A stretch of 64,000 bases of DNA from Roseiarcus sp963749715 (GTDB lineage Bacteria; Pseudomonadota; Alphaproteobacteria; Rhizobiales; Beijerinckiaceae): contig CAVVNR010000012.1 in the NCBI GenBank assembly GCA_963749715.1, positions 186,001-250,000 of the forward strand. The letters run 5' to 3'. Position numbers and translations under genes: made by a program. Below are positions 1 through 11,326 of the stretch, in pieces (position 1 is the stretch's first letter; every line of letters begins with the position of its first letter). The notes under the pieces are model-generated. The model was not told the origin of the DNA. It worked only from the letters and a program-made list of their open reading frames with translations, and did not search any database.

Positions 1-812
1 CGAAGCCAATCAGCGAGATATCGTGCGGCATGCGAAGGCCCCGCTCCGCAAGCGTCGTCAGCACACTCAGCGTCGTGAAATTGGTCAGCGCGAGAATGGC
101 AGTCGGCAGCCGATTTTCATCGAAGCATTTCAACAGCGTTTCGGACGCCTCGTCGATGGAAAAGCCGAGCTCGATTATCGCTGGCCGGGGCAAACCCCGC
201 GCCAGCAGGGCCGCGCTGGCGCCGCTGCAGCGTTGCCGAATGTTGGCGAGGCTCAGCGATGAGGCCGCTATCAGGATTTCTCTGTGGCCAAGGTCGATCA
301 GATGACGAGCGCCAATGGCGCCAGCGTCTTCGTTGTCGACCGAGACCGTATCGGCGTTCAGATTGCCAGTCACGCGGTCCGCGATCACGTACGGCGCCTT
401 GGAGGAACTCAATAAGTTCCCGCCCGGGAAAATCGTCCGAACAAGGAATGACGATCAGTCCCGCTGGGCGCCAGGCGAGGATCGCCTTCAGCCTGGATCT
501 TTCCACCGACTCTTCACCGTGGGAACTGGCGACGATGACCTCGTAACTATCCTGGCCGAGGGACTGTTCGACTGCGGAGACAACCGCCGTGAAGAACGGG
601 TTGTCGAGATCGGGAACGAGGACAGCGACGATCTTCGCCTCTCCCGACCGCAACATCGAAGCGAGCGGATCGGCGCGATAGTCGAGCGCTTTCACCGCGG
701 CTTCGACCCTTTTGACGAGATTGGCGCTCACCGGCTTTCGGCCAGTCAGTACGTTCGAGACCGTAGCCGGAGAGACGCCGGCCATTTTAGCCACATCATT
801 GATCGAACTCAT
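1..812 (-). CDS. LacI-family transcriptional regulator, partial and apparently frameshifted
   Basis: The N-terminus (MSSINDVAKMAGVSPATVSN) is a classic LacI/GalR helix-turn-helix, followed by the hinge and a periplasmic-binding-protein-like sensor domain (VAVLVPDLDNPFF). Reading moves to another frame between about 435 and 395, where the continuation KAPYVIADRVTGNL and later HLIDLGHREILIA is typical of the family. The C-terminus lies beyond the left edge; the last visible residues are DISLIGF. I chose the ATG at 812; in-frame ATGs at 827 and 824 are also possible. It lies at the end of a minus-strand run of sugar transport and oxidation genes and probably represses them. A tandem operator sits just upstream. 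The frameshift may be a sequencing error or a real inactivation; the sequence cannot decide. Confidence 0.85.
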
Positions 813-845
813 CTTTTCGATCATCACACTTAGGCTTTCCTCTCC

Positions 846-874
846 GTAAAACGATTAACTGTAAAACGTTTTAC
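846..874. promoter_or_regulatory. Tandem LacI-type operators upstream of the LacI gene
   Basis: A perfect 14-base palindrome GTAAAACGTTTTAC lies at 861-874. A second copy, GTAAAACGATTAAC at 846-859, differs at two positions and starts exactly 15 bases away. The central CG with flanking A and T tracts is the usual LacI/GalR operator form. The sites lie 34-62 bases upstream of the chosen regulator start, so autoregulation is likely. The rest of the 319-base stretch between 813 and 1131 shows no gene. Confidence 0.7.
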
Positions 875-1131
875 CCGAGCCCCGGTCCAATTGCAAGTAA
901 AAACGCCCTCACGTAAAGAAAAGTCCACGATCGGTTTGAGCGCATCGGTTCGACTAGAGCCGGCGGCGGCGAGCCGACAAGAACCTTCGACCGCGGGAAC
1001 TCCCGATTCCCTCTTCTGAGCCCTGGCAACGGGATAAGCCTCGCCCCAGCGGACTGGGAAAAAAGAATGGCCAGAAAGCTCCCGCTTCCGCGCTTCAATT
1101 CCCACCCAGAAAGGACTAAGCGGACAGGCTC

Positions 1132-2713
1132 CTAGCCCGGCTTGATCCCAGGCGAGGCATCGTCGATCCGACGCCGTTCAGCCGGTAGCGAGTTCAGGCG
1201 CTTCGAGTTGATGAAGCGCGCCGCCATTTCGCCGACGACGATGGCGGTCAGATTCGTATTGTGCATGACATTGTCAGGATAGATGCTGGTGTCGGCGACC
1301 CGCAGATTGTCGAAGCCATGAACGCGCAGGTCGGGGCCGACGACCGCAGTCCGATCGCCGGCCGGCCCCATCCTGACTGATCCGGCCTGATGGTGAGCCG
1401 GTCCCATCGCTTCGGTCAAGCGCCTCGGCGATCGGCTTATCCAGGTCGTCGATCGGAACGGCGCCGTGCGATTGAAAGGTCCGCGTCGCCAGCATGGCCT
1501 TGACGAACGAACGCGCGTCGGCGAACCGGTCCCGATCCCGCTCACTGGTGTTGTAGCGGTGGTCGATCAATGGGGCGCGCAACGGGTCGGCGCTTTGGAT
1601 GCGAATTTCGCCGGCCGCTTCCTGACGGGTCAGATAGGTCCAGAAGCCCGCTCGATGCTCTTCCTCATCGACTGGAAACGGATGGGTCTGCCACTCGGGC
1701 TCGCCGGAGGCGTTGGCGGGACCGCGGACGTTCGCGGCGAAGAAACGGCCGGTCGTCACGCCGAGCCCTTCCGCCCTGAACAGCATCGGAAAGCCAGGGT
1801 GGTCGGTCAGGTTGCGTCCAACCGGGAGGTCGGCGACGACGTTGATTCCGAGGGGGCGCAGCCATTCGACCGGACCGATTCCGGAGCGCTGCAGGATGGC
1901 TGGGCTGTTGTAGACGCCGGCGCTGATGACGATCTCGTCGGCGAATGCGGTTCGCCGCTCCTTTGCGCCGTCGAGATAGGCGACGCCCTTGGCGCGGCCG
2001 CCTTCGAAAATGATCCGATCGACATGGCGCCCGGCTGCGATGACGAGGTTGGGCCGCGCGCGGGCCGCCCTCACATAGGTCACGAGCGTGCCGAGCCGCA
2101 CTTCCTTGTAGCGGTTATGCGGCATCGGCCCCACAACCCCAGCATGGGCGTCCAGCGCATTGAGGTCCGGGGCTTCGCGCACGCCGAGCTCGAGGCAGGC
2201 GTCATACATGGCGCGGTTTACCGGCGCCCAACTCTGCGGCCGGTAGCGCTGGATGACGATCGGTCCGTCGCGGCCATGGATCGGGTCATCACCGAAATTG
2301 ACGTCGTTCTCGATGGCGATGAACAATGGCAGCAGGTCCGTCCATGCCCAGCCTTCGTTTCCCATCGCCGCCCAGCGATCGAAATCGAACGGCGCGCCGC
2401 GCGCCGCGATTGTCGCGTTGATCATCGACGTGCCGCCAACCAGGCGTCCGCGCGGCACTCGCAGACTGCGGCCGCCCAAAACGCCGGCGCCGTCGGTATT
2501 CGTGAAGTCCCAGTCAAATTCCGGTATGCCCGCGGCGCCGCGCCAATGGTGCTCGCCGCTGAAAGTGAATAGCGGCGGCACGGTCTCCTCTTGCGGGAAA
2601 TCGGGGCCGGCCTCGAGAAGCAGGACGCGACGCGCGGGATTCTCGGAGAGACGCGCAGCGACAACGCCGCCGCTTGATCCCGCGCCGACGACGATGACGT
2701 CATAATGGTCCAT
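1132..2713 (-). CDS. GMC-family FAD oxidoreductase, apparent frameshift near 1418
   Basis: This is a glucose-methanol-choline family flavoenzyme that oxidises an alcohol or sugar hydroxyl. The FAD-binding start YDVIVVGAGSSGG is at residues 4-16, and a family signature occurs in the middle (GRLVGGTSMINA). The C-terminal active-site block HHQAGSVRMG followed by DLRVHGFDNLRVADTSIYP and HNTNLTAIVVGE is present but in another frame. The switch is near 1415-1425, after DDLDKPIAEAL. Total length, about 525 residues, is normal for the family. It lies 150 bases downstream of a sugar-binding-protein gene on the same strand, so it probably works on the imported sugar. The substrate is unknown. Confidence 0.88.
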
Positions 2714-2863
2714 CGGCGCCTCCCCAATGGCGTGTCTGGCGCATCGCTTCAGACGCTGCGTTTTTCGGCAACGGCCGACGAAGTCGCCGCGCTGCCGAAG
2801 TAGCCAAGCGCGGCGGACCCGACGATGTCTCAGGCGAGCAAGATCGCCCGGTATCCGTGAAAC

Positions 2864-3914
2864 TCAACTATCCTTCGCGGCCGCCTCGACATTGTCTTGT
2901 TGTAGACCGTGAACGGTCCCATCAGGATGCGCAGGCCTTTGGCGCGCGTCGGGTCCTTGGCGATCGTGTATTCGCCCATGCGGCCGGCCTTGAACTTCGC
3001 GCCTTCCTCGGTCTTGAGCGCGCCGGTGGCGAGCGATAGGAGGTGTAGTAGGTCAGATAGCCTAGATCGACGAAGCTCCACAAAGCGAATTCTGGCGCGC
3101 AGCCGTTCATGGTGTAGGCGAGCATTTCGCTCGGCACCCCGAGGCCGCTGATCTTGACCTTGTCGCAGAGCTTCTCGTCCTGCAGCGCCTTCGCCGCGGC
3201 AACGATCCCGACCGAGGTCGGCGCCATGATCAGCTTCATGTCGGGATATTTGTCGACGAGAGCTTGCGCCTGCGTATAGCTCTTCTCCGATTCGTCGTTG
3301 CCGTAGACCGTGTCGACCAAGCTCGAGCTTGGCGTATTTGGGATCCTTCAGCGCCGTCTTCATACGCGGCGATCCAAGAGTTCTGATTGGCTGCGTCAGG
3401 CGAGGCCGAGAGGATAGCAAACTTGCCGCCGCCCGGGCCGAGAATGCTGAGCGCCATGTCGGCCATGACCTTGCCGCATTCGTTGCAAATCGACCTGCGA
3501 CACGAACACATCCTCGCCTTCGGCTGAGGGGATCGGCGAGTCCCAGGTGACGACTTTGATGCCCTTCGCCTGCGCCGCTTTGGCCGCCGGCGCGATTTGG
3601 TCGCCCGAGTTGTTCGAGATCATGATCGCATTGACGCCCTGCGTCGTCGCGTTGGTCACGATCTCGATCTGGCCGGCGACGCTGTTCTGCGGCGTCGGGC
3701 CGAGGAACTGGAGCGGCGTCGGGTTCTTCAACTCCTTGGCGGCTTCCTCCGCCCCTTTGTGGGCCTGGTCAAAAGGCACAATGCCGAGGAATTTCGGCAG
3801 CAGCACCATGCTGACAGCCTTGCCGGGCGTCGCCATGGCGTCCTGCGCCAGCGCGTACTGAGGCAGCGCCGCGAGCATCGCGAGCGCCGCGGCGCCCGTC
3901 AAAAGTTTCGTCAT
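2864..3914 (-). pseudogene. Sugar ABC transporter substrate-binding protein (rhamnose/AI-2-like), broken by about five frameshifts
   Basis: The N-terminus has a signal peptide (MTKLLTGAAALAMLAALPQY, cleaved after ALA) and then a type-1 periplasmic sugar-binding fold (MVLLPKFLGIVPFDQAHKGA). Family sequence continues to the end, ending DNVEAAAKDS, but only by changing frame near 3490, 3365, 3317, 3040 and 2903. The chosen ATG at 3914 has a GGGAGAG ribosome site and overlaps the permease stop as ATGA. Its partner permeases and ATPase are intact. Five breaks in about 1 kb point to a dead gene or to locally poor sequence quality. If intact it would be about 350 residues and would deliver a deoxy-sugar or similar ligand to the importer. 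Confidence 0.82.
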
Positions 3915-4876
3915 GTTTCTCTCCCTTTCCAGTTCTTGCGTAACTCTTGCCACATATTCGGGATCAACACCGAGAGGATGAGAAGCCCCCCGATCACGTA
4001 ATTCTGGGTGTTGCCGGTGATGTCGGCAAGACCCATTCCGTTGCGAAGATTCAAGATCACAAGCAGCGCAAGGCCGACCCCGACCAGGTTTCCCTTGCCG
4101 CCAAAGATGCTGACCCCTCCCAAAAGGACGGCGGTAATGACGTCGAGCTCGAAGCCCTCCGCCATGTCCCCGCGCACCGATCCCAGACGCGCAGCATACA
4201 GGATTCCGGCAAGCGCCGCCACAAAGGCCGAGCCGACGAACAGGGCGCCCTTGATGAGACCGACCCGCACGCCGGAATAGCGGGCGGCCTGAACGTTGCT
4301 CCCTACGACATAGACGAGGCGGCCGAAAGCGGAGCCGTGGAGGACAATAGCGAAGATGACGAAGAGCACGAAGAAAATCGAGATCGCGGCGGTGAGCGGG
4401 CCGATCATCGCCTGCTGTCCAAGGGCGTTGAACCAGTCAGGAAAGCCGCCGATCGCACGATCCTCCAGCAGGATCCGGGCAACGCCGCGATAGCCGATCA
4501 GGCCCGCAAGCGTGACCGCGAGCGACGGCAGTCCTACCTTTGCGATCCAGAAGGCGTTGTTGAGGCCAGCGAGAATTCCCGCGGCGAGGGCAATGAGGAT
4601 CGCGGCCGGCATCGGCGCGCCCGCATGGAATGTCCAGGCCATCACGCAAGCCGCGAGCCCCATCACGGAAGCAACGGACAAATCGATTTCGCCGCCGATG
4701 ATGACCAGCGCCATTGTGAGCGCAATGATGCTTTTCTCGATCGACAGCTGAAACAGATTGACGAAATTTCCGACGCTCAGGAAGTAGGGAGATCCGACGC
4801 TGTTGAACGCGACGATCGCGACCAACAGCGCCAGCATCATGGTTTCCCAGCCTTTGAGCCTTGCAAGCGCGCTCAT
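3911..4876 (-). CDS. Sugar ABC transporter permease (CUT2/BPD_transp_2 family)
   Basis: This is an inner-membrane permease of the ribose/rhamnose importer class, about 321 residues. Hydrophobic segments run through the protein, with family markers IIGGEIDLSVASVMG near the N-terminal third and LLGGVSIFGGKGNLVG near the C-terminus. The start MSALARLKGW at 4876 overlaps the upstream permease stop by ATGA, and its own stop overlaps the binding-protein start in the same way, so the genes are translationally coupled. As in rhamnose importers, two different permeases accompany one double ATPase. Confidence 0.9.
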   Translation of the reverse strand: MSALARLKGWETMMLALLVAIVAFNSVGSPYFLSVGNFVNLFQLSIEKSIIALTMALVIIGGEIDLSVASVMGLAACVMAWTFHAGAPMPAAILIALAAGILAGLNNAFWIAKVGLPSLAVTLAGLIGYRGVARILLEDRAIGGFPDWFNALGQQAMIGPLTAAISIFFVLFVIFAIVLHGSAFGRLVYVVGSNVQAARYSGVRVGLIKGALFVGSAFVAALAGILYAARLGSVRGDMAEGFELDVITAVLLGGVSIFGGKGNLVGVGLALLVILNLRNGMGLADITGNTQNYVIGGLLILSVLIPNMWQELRKNWKGRET

Positions 4877-5930
4877 GGCGGCGATGCGCCCTGTTCGCTG
4901 GAAACCGCGTCCGTTTCCCGCGCTATCAGCTTCAGCTCGGCGCCGCCCCAAAGCTGGCGGAGGCGCTGCAATATGACCGCGTCGCTCGCCACCGCCAACA
5001 AGATGAGGAGACCCAGCACCGCGTCGAGCCAGAACTCGCTGATCCCCAGGCGGAAGAGACTCTGTTCGAGCGTGCCGATCATTACGGCGCCAAGCATCGC
5101 GCCCAGGACCGTTCCAGAACCGCCAAAGACATTGACGCCGCCGACCACGACCGCGGCGACCACGCTCAGCTCCAGTCCCCGCCCCGCTTCCACCGTGATG
5201 TTGCCGAAGCGGGCAAGAAGCATGAAACCGCCGAGCCCGGAGAGAGCGCCGCAGATGACGAACGCCAGGAAGACAATGCCCTTTATCGGCAGCCCAATGA
5301 GTTGCGCCGCTTCGGGATTTGACCCGATCGCATAGAAGCGTCGGGCAAAACTCAGATAAGTCGTACCCAGCTGGAATACGACCACGATGACGAGCGCAAG
5401 CATGAACAGGGCCCGAATATCCAGGCTGCCGACCGGGGCGACATTGACCAATGGAAGATCGATAAGCCACTGGGGTAGGCTGTCGGTCGTCACTGTCTTG
5501 GCTCCTGACAGGTCGACGAGGACGCCGCGGTAGATCGCCAGCGTTCCGAGCGTCACCACGACCGCGGGCACCTTGCCCCAAGCCACGATCACGCCGTTGA
5601 CGGCGCCCAGCGCCGCGCCCAGCGCGATCGCGATCGCAACCGCGAGGATCGGGTTTATTCCATTGTGGTTGGCGATCAGCGTTCCGACAAAATAGGCGGT
5701 GAATCCGACGATCGAGCCCACGGAGAGGTCGATATTGCGCGTCAGCACAACCAGAGTCTGGCCGACCGCGACCACGGTGATGATTGCGACGCTGGACGCG
5801 ATCCGATTGAACGTGCGGAAGCTATAGTAGTTATCGATGAACGACCCGAAGAACGCGATGGCCGCCAGGATGAGAACCAGCAGGCTCAGCTCGCGGATCT
5901 GCTCCGGCCGAACCCGGCGCTTGAGCCAGT

Positions 5931-5934
<4 letters not shown>
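4873..5934 (-). CDS. Sugar ABC transporter permease (CUT2/BPD_transp_2 family), second subunit
   Basis: This 353-residue polytopic protein is paralogous to the next permease. It has the family sequence VVLTRNIDLSVGSIVGFTAY and, near the C-terminus, VVGGVNVFGGSGTVLGAMLG. Its stop overlaps the following start (ATGA at 4873-4876) and its start overlaps the ATPase stop (ATGA at 5931-5934). The two permeases would form a heterodimeric channel. The C-terminal 30 residues after the last membrane span are hydrophilic and cytoplasmic. Confidence 0.9.
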
Positions 5935-7484
<1,550 letters not shown>

Positions 7485-7488
7485 CCTG

Positions 7489-8235
7489 CTAACGCCCGCC
7501 GGTCACGTCGATTATTGCGCCGGTGACATAGGACGAAGCATCGCTCAACAGCCAGACAATCGCCTCGGCGATTTCGTCCGCCCTTCCAGGGCGGCCAAGC
7601 GGAGTTGAGGCGCCGATCTTATATGGCCGCTCGGGCTCGCCGTATGTCGCGTGAATTTCGGTCTCGATGACGCCGGGGCGGATCGAGTTGACGCGTACGC
7701 CTTCGCGACCCAATTCTTTCGAGAGGCCAAGCGCGAGCGCATCGACCGCCGCCTTTGAACCGGCGTAATCGACATAAGTGTCGGGCGCGCCGATCCGCGC
7801 AGCCACCGAGGAGATCAGGACGATCGAGCCGCCATTGCCGCCGCGGCTCTTGTTCATCCGTCGCGCGGCTTCGCGCGCGACCAGATATGCGCCGAGCACG
7901 TTCACGTCGAAGACCTGCCGCATGCGTTCGACGCTCATGTCGACGAGGCGCGAGGACGCCGCCGCGACGCCGGCATTGACGACAACGCCGTCGAGAGGCC
8001 CGAGCGCCTTTGTCGTCTCTTCGAACATCGCGATGACATCGCTCTCGCGCGACACGTCTCCGGGCACGGCGACCGCCTTGCTTCCCGAACGCTCCGCCTC
8101 GGCGACAGCGGATTGCGCCGCCGACTTGTCCTTCAGATAGTTGACGCCGACCGACCAGCCGCGCTGAGCGGCGAGCAGGCAGGTCGAGCGTCCGATGCCG
8201 CGCGAGCCGCCGGTAACGAGAATGGTCTTGGACAT
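7489..8235 (-). CDS. Short-chain dehydrogenase/reductase (SDR), first gene of the importer operon
   Basis: This is a classical NAD(P)-dependent SDR of about 248 residues. It has the cofactor motif TGGSRGIG near residues 8-15, the NAG motif (VVNAGVA), catalytic Ser in VLISSVAARIG and YAGSK with catalytic Tyr and Lys. It ends with YVTGAIIDVTGGR. I chose ATG 8235 because the protein then begins MSKTILVTGGSRG; longer in-frame extension lacks family sequence. It is the promoter-proximal gene of a minus-strand run and probably oxidises a sugar, sugar acid or keto intermediate. The substrate is not predictable. Confidence 0.9.
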   Translation of the reverse strand: MSKTILVTGGSRGIGRSTCLLAAQRGWSVGVNYLKDKSAAQSAVAEAERSGSKAVAVPGDVSRESDVIAMFEETTKALGPLDGVVVNAGVAAASSRLVDMSVERMRQVFDVNVLGAYLVAREAARRMNKSRGGNGGSIVLISSVAARIGAPDTYVDYAGSKAAVDALALGLSKELGREGVRVNSIRPGVIETEIHATYGEPERPYKIGASTPLGRPGRADEIAEAIVWLLSDASSYVTGAIIDVTGGR

Positions 8236-8422
8236 GGCGCTCGAACTTTCTCCCGGAGCGATTGAAGCCGCGTCGAGCTCCACCCGGCAAGACTGGCGCA
8301 GTCGCGGAGCTTTTGCAACGCCAGCGTCGGCCGGGAGAAACCCTTTGCCCGCCACGGCCTTGACCAGGTTTCCGCCGGCAGGCGAAGCTGCGCGGCAAGG
8401 CTGCCCGAGAGGAGTATCACCG

Positions 8423-9364
8423 ATGAAGATCGCGGTTCTTGGCGGCGGCGGCGCGATGGGCGGAATATTCGGCGGCTATCTGGCGCGCGCCGGGGAAGAC
8501 GTCGTTCTCGTCGACGTGTCGCAGGCGTCAGTCGACGCCATCAATCGCGACGGCCTGGCGATCGAAGAAAAGGACGGGTCGACGGCGACGGTCCGCGTCA
8601 AGGCTTCATCGAAGCCAAAGGATATCGGCCCCGTCGATCTCATCGTCAATTTCGTCAAGTGCTACAATACGGAGGCGGCGATCACCGCGGCCGCGCCAAT
8701 GCTCGGGGATGGCGCGGCGATCCTGACGCTGCAGAACGGCTGGGGGAATGCGGACCGGATCGCGGCGGTGGCCGGCAGATCGCGCGTGATGGTCGGCCTC
8801 ACCTATCATTCAGGCACGCTCCTTGGCCCAGGCCGCGTCAAGCATTCGGGAATTGGAATGACCCATATTGGCGAGCTCGACATGGCCAAGTCGCGGCGGT
8901 TGGAGACCGCGGTCGCGGCCTTTCGCAACGCCGGCATCGAGACGACGGCGTCATCGCGCATCATTGACGAGATATGGAAGAAACTGGCTCTGAACGTCTG
9001 CACGCTGCCGACATCGGCGCTCCTTCATTTTCCGGCGCATGAGCTTATCCAGCACGAAGGGACGATCGCGCTGATGGAGGGACTGCTCGCCGAGGTCGTA
9101 GCGGTGGCCAAGGCGCAAGGGATCGATCTGGATCAGACGGAGCGCTGGCATGCCATCACGAGCCTGCTCAAGCAGGCGATCGGCGCGCGCGCCTCCATGC
9201 TGCAGGATGTGGAAGCGAGCCGGCGGACCGAAATTGATGTCGTCAATGGCGCAATCGTCGAGGCCGGCAGGCGGAACTCAGTGCCAACGCCATTGAACGA
9301 CGCAATGGTCTGGATGGTGAAGAGCCTTCAGGCGAAGTATCTCGCCGCCGGCGAGCAGCGTTGA
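8423..9364 (+). CDS. Ketopantoate-reductase-like (PanE/ApbA family) oxidoreductase
   Basis: The 313-residue protein has the N-terminal nucleotide-binding motif VLGGGGAMGGIFGGYLARAG and the C-terminal ApbA domain with NGWGNADRI and the conserved region around KLALNVCTLPTSALL. A strong AGAGGAG-like ribosome site precedes ATG 8423. It is divergent from the SDR/importer operon, with a 187-base shared upstream region. In catabolic islands PanE-like enzymes often reduce or oxidise 2-keto acids other than ketopantoate, and the setting favours such a role over vitamin synthesis. Confidence 0.88.
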   Translation: MKIAVLGGGGAMGGIFGGYLARAGEDVVLVDVSQASVDAINRDGLAIEEKDGSTATVRVKASSKPKDIGPVDLIVNFVKCYNTEAAITAAAPMLGDGAAILTLQNGWGNADRIAAVAGRSRVMVGLTYHSGTLLGPGRVKHSGIGMTHIGELDMAKSRRLETAVAAFRNAGIETTASSRIIDEIWKKLALNVCTLPTSALLHFPAHELIQHEGTIALMEGLLAEVVAVAKAQGIDLDQTERWHAITSLLKQAIGARASMLQDVEASRRTEIDVVNGAIVEAGRRNSVPTPLNDAMVWMVKSLQAKYLAAGEQR

Positions 9365-9397
9365 CGGCGACGTTGGGCGCGGCATCGCGGTCGCAGC

Positions 9398-10178
9398 TCA
9401 TTCGGCCCGCGCAGCCTGCAACCATGCAGGCGCGTGCGGAATGCCCTGCACGGTCCAGCCGCCATCGGCGATGATGGTCTGGCCGGTCACGTAGGACGCT
9501 TCGTCGCCGGCGAGAAAGCGCACGACATTGGCGATTTCCTGCGTGGCGGCGAGGCGCTTCATCGGCACGCGCGCCACCATCCAATCCTCCTGCAACGATC
9601 CGTCGGCGAGCCCCTGATCGATCAGCTTGGTCCGGGTGAAGCCCGGCGCGACCGCATTGACCCGAATGCCAACCGAGGAGACTTCAAGCGCCAGCGCCCT
9701 GGTGAGGCCGAGGATCCCAGCCTTTGCCGCGCAATACGCGCCCCGTCCCGGCAGCCCGACAAACGCGGCGGTCGATGCGATGCTTACGATCGCTCCGCCT
9801 TTGCCGCGTGCGGCCATTCGAGGAATGGCTTCCGACGCGCACAGGAAGAAGCCGTTGAGATGGGTTGCGACAACCGCCGAGAAGTCGGCGAACGAAATCT
9901 TGCCCACCAGACCGACGCGTTGAATGCCGGCATTGTTGACGAGGATGTCGACCCCATCCGCCTTCGCATCAATCGCCTTGAACGCGTCGGCGACGCTCGA
10001 TGGATCGGTGACGTCGGCTTCGAGATAGACGACGCCGGCTCGCGGCTCCATCGGCGACAACCTTGTCGAGCGAGAACACCATGGCGCCGTCAGCGAGCAA
10101 CCTCTCGGCGATCGCATCGCCAATGCCGCGCGCCGCGCCGGTCACGACGGCGCCGCGCCCCGCCAGGGACTTGGACAT
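9398..10178 (-). CDS. Short-chain dehydrogenase/reductase, apparent frameshift near 10045
   Basis: This is an SDR of about 259 residues. The N-terminus GAVVTGAARGIGDAIAERL holds the cofactor motif. After LDKVVADGAAS the reading must change frame to continue VVYLEADVTDPSSVADAF, then ILVNNAG, SIASTAAFVGL and YCAAK (active site). A perfect AGGAGG lies directly before an ATG at 10184 but six bases before the ATG at 10178, so 10178 is the better start. It is the last gene of the minus-strand run 12702-9398. It resembles sugar (acid) dehydrogenases of the FabG/glucose-dehydrogenase type. Confidence 0.85.
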
Positions 10179-10209
10179 CGACATCCTCCTTTCCGCCAGT
10201 CGCGCCGGC

Positions 10210-10977
10210 TCAGTACATCAGCCAGCCGCCGCTGACGTTGATGGTCGCGCCAGTGACGTAGCCGGCATGGTCGGAAGCGAGAAACAGCACCGCGCCCGCG
10301 AGTTCCGACGGCGCCGCCATCCGGCCGAGGGGGATCGCCGCCACGGTCGACGCCAACGCCTCATCGGTCATCCCGCTGCGCATCATCGCCGTATCCGCCG
10401 CGCCCGGAGAGACTGCGTTCACCGTGATGTTGTCCTTCGCCAGCGAGCGGGCAAGGCCGCGCGTCATCGAGACGACCCCGCCCTTTGTCGCGGCGTAAGC
10501 CACCGACCCGCCGAAGCCGCCGCTCCACCAACCTTGCGAGGTGAAGTTGATGATCCGCCCGCCACGTCCCTGTCGCCGGAGGGCCTTGGCCACCGCCTGA
10601 TTGAGAAAGAATGTCGATTTGAGATTGATGTCATGCTGGAAATCCCAGTCGGCCTCCGAGACTTCGTCGACGCTGCCGCGGCGGACAAGAACAGCCGCCG
10701 CGCAGACCAGGACATCTAAGCCTCCGAGCGCGCCGACGACGGTTTCGACCAGTCTCGGGTGACCGGAGACAGAGCGCAAATCGACGGCCAACGGCAGATG
10801 CGGCCCGCCTTCCATCTCGGCGACCACCGCTCTGACCTTGTCTTCGGCCAGGTCGACCACAGCGACCCGGGAGCCGGCCGCGCCAAAGGCGAGCGCCACT
10901 TCCCGTCCGATGCCGCCGGCTCCGCCAGTGACGAGGACGCGCTTGCCCTCCAGGCCCGACGCCAGGCTCCAGGTCAT
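10210..10977 (-). CDS. Short-chain dehydrogenase/reductase, intact
   Basis: This intact 255-residue SDR has the cofactor motif TGGAGGIG near residue 17, a catalytic Ser in INFTSQGWWSGG, YAATK as active-site Tyr/Lys, and the usual end YVTGATINVSGGW. The usual NNAG is replaced by CAAAV (VLVCAAAVLV). Its start overlaps the EthD-like gene stop (ATGA at 10974-10977). Neighbouring lactonase-like and VOC genes suggest a step in sugar-acid breakdown, such as oxidation of a 2-keto-3-deoxy acid. This is inference from context. Confidence 0.9.
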   Translation of the reverse strand: MTWSLASGLEGKRVLVTGGAGGIGREVALAFGAAGSRVAVVDLAEDKVRAVVAEMEGGPHLPLAVDLRSVSGHPRLVETVVGALGGLDVLVCAAAVLVRRGSVDEVSEADWDFQHDINLKSTFFLNQAVAKALRRQGRGGRIINFTSQGWWSGGFGGSVAYAATKGGVVSMTRGLARSLAKDNITVNAVSPGAADTAMMRSGMTDEALASTVAAIPLGRMAAPSELAGAVLFLASDHAGYVTGATINVSGGWLMY

Positions 10978-11312
10978 CGCAGGCCCACTTCATCGGGCAG
11001 GCTGGCCGAGGGTTCTTCGATGTAGCAGGAATGAGATTCGCCGATGAACTTCGCCCGATCCTCCACCAGCGCCTCGCGAAACGGATCGGCGCCGAAGGCC
11101 CGGTCGGCATCGGCGATGCTGTCGAACCACGTCTCGCCAACGCCGTCCCACTGAGCTTCCGCCGGAACGCAGCGATCGACCCGGCTGAAGCGCAGTCCGC
11201 GCAATCCGGGAAGCTGGCGAACGATCTCCGCGTGGCGACCAGTCCAATGCGAGAAGAATTCCTGCGGGGTAAGCTCCGGCTTGCGGCGGATGAAGCTGAC
11301 GCGCCTGATCAT
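10974..11312 (-). CDS. EthD-domain small protein
   Basis: This protein of about 112 residues has the dimeric alpha/beta-barrel EthD pattern: FIRRKPELTPQEFFSHWTGR, then LPGLRGLRFSRVD and a C-terminal region with FREALVEDRAKFIGES. EthD-like proteins accompany many catabolic clusters, and their reaction is usually unknown. ATG 11312 is chosen; a TTG at 11318 has a better-spaced AAGGAA site and would add two residues. It is coupled to the SDR downstream. Confidence 0.8.
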   Translation of the reverse strand: MIRRVSFIRRKPELTPQEFFSHWTGRHAEIVRQLPGLRGLRFSRVDRCVPAEAQWDGVGETWFDSIADADRAFGADPFREALVEDRAKFIGESHSCYIEEPSASLPDEVGLR

Positions 11313-11326
11313 GATCAACCGTTTCC

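Noticed and set aside
3947..5335. Long plus-strand frame opposite the two permease genes
   Set aside because: It is an antisense frame of highly GC-rich coding DNA, with charged low-complexity sequence and no family features, while the minus strand codes for well conserved permeases.
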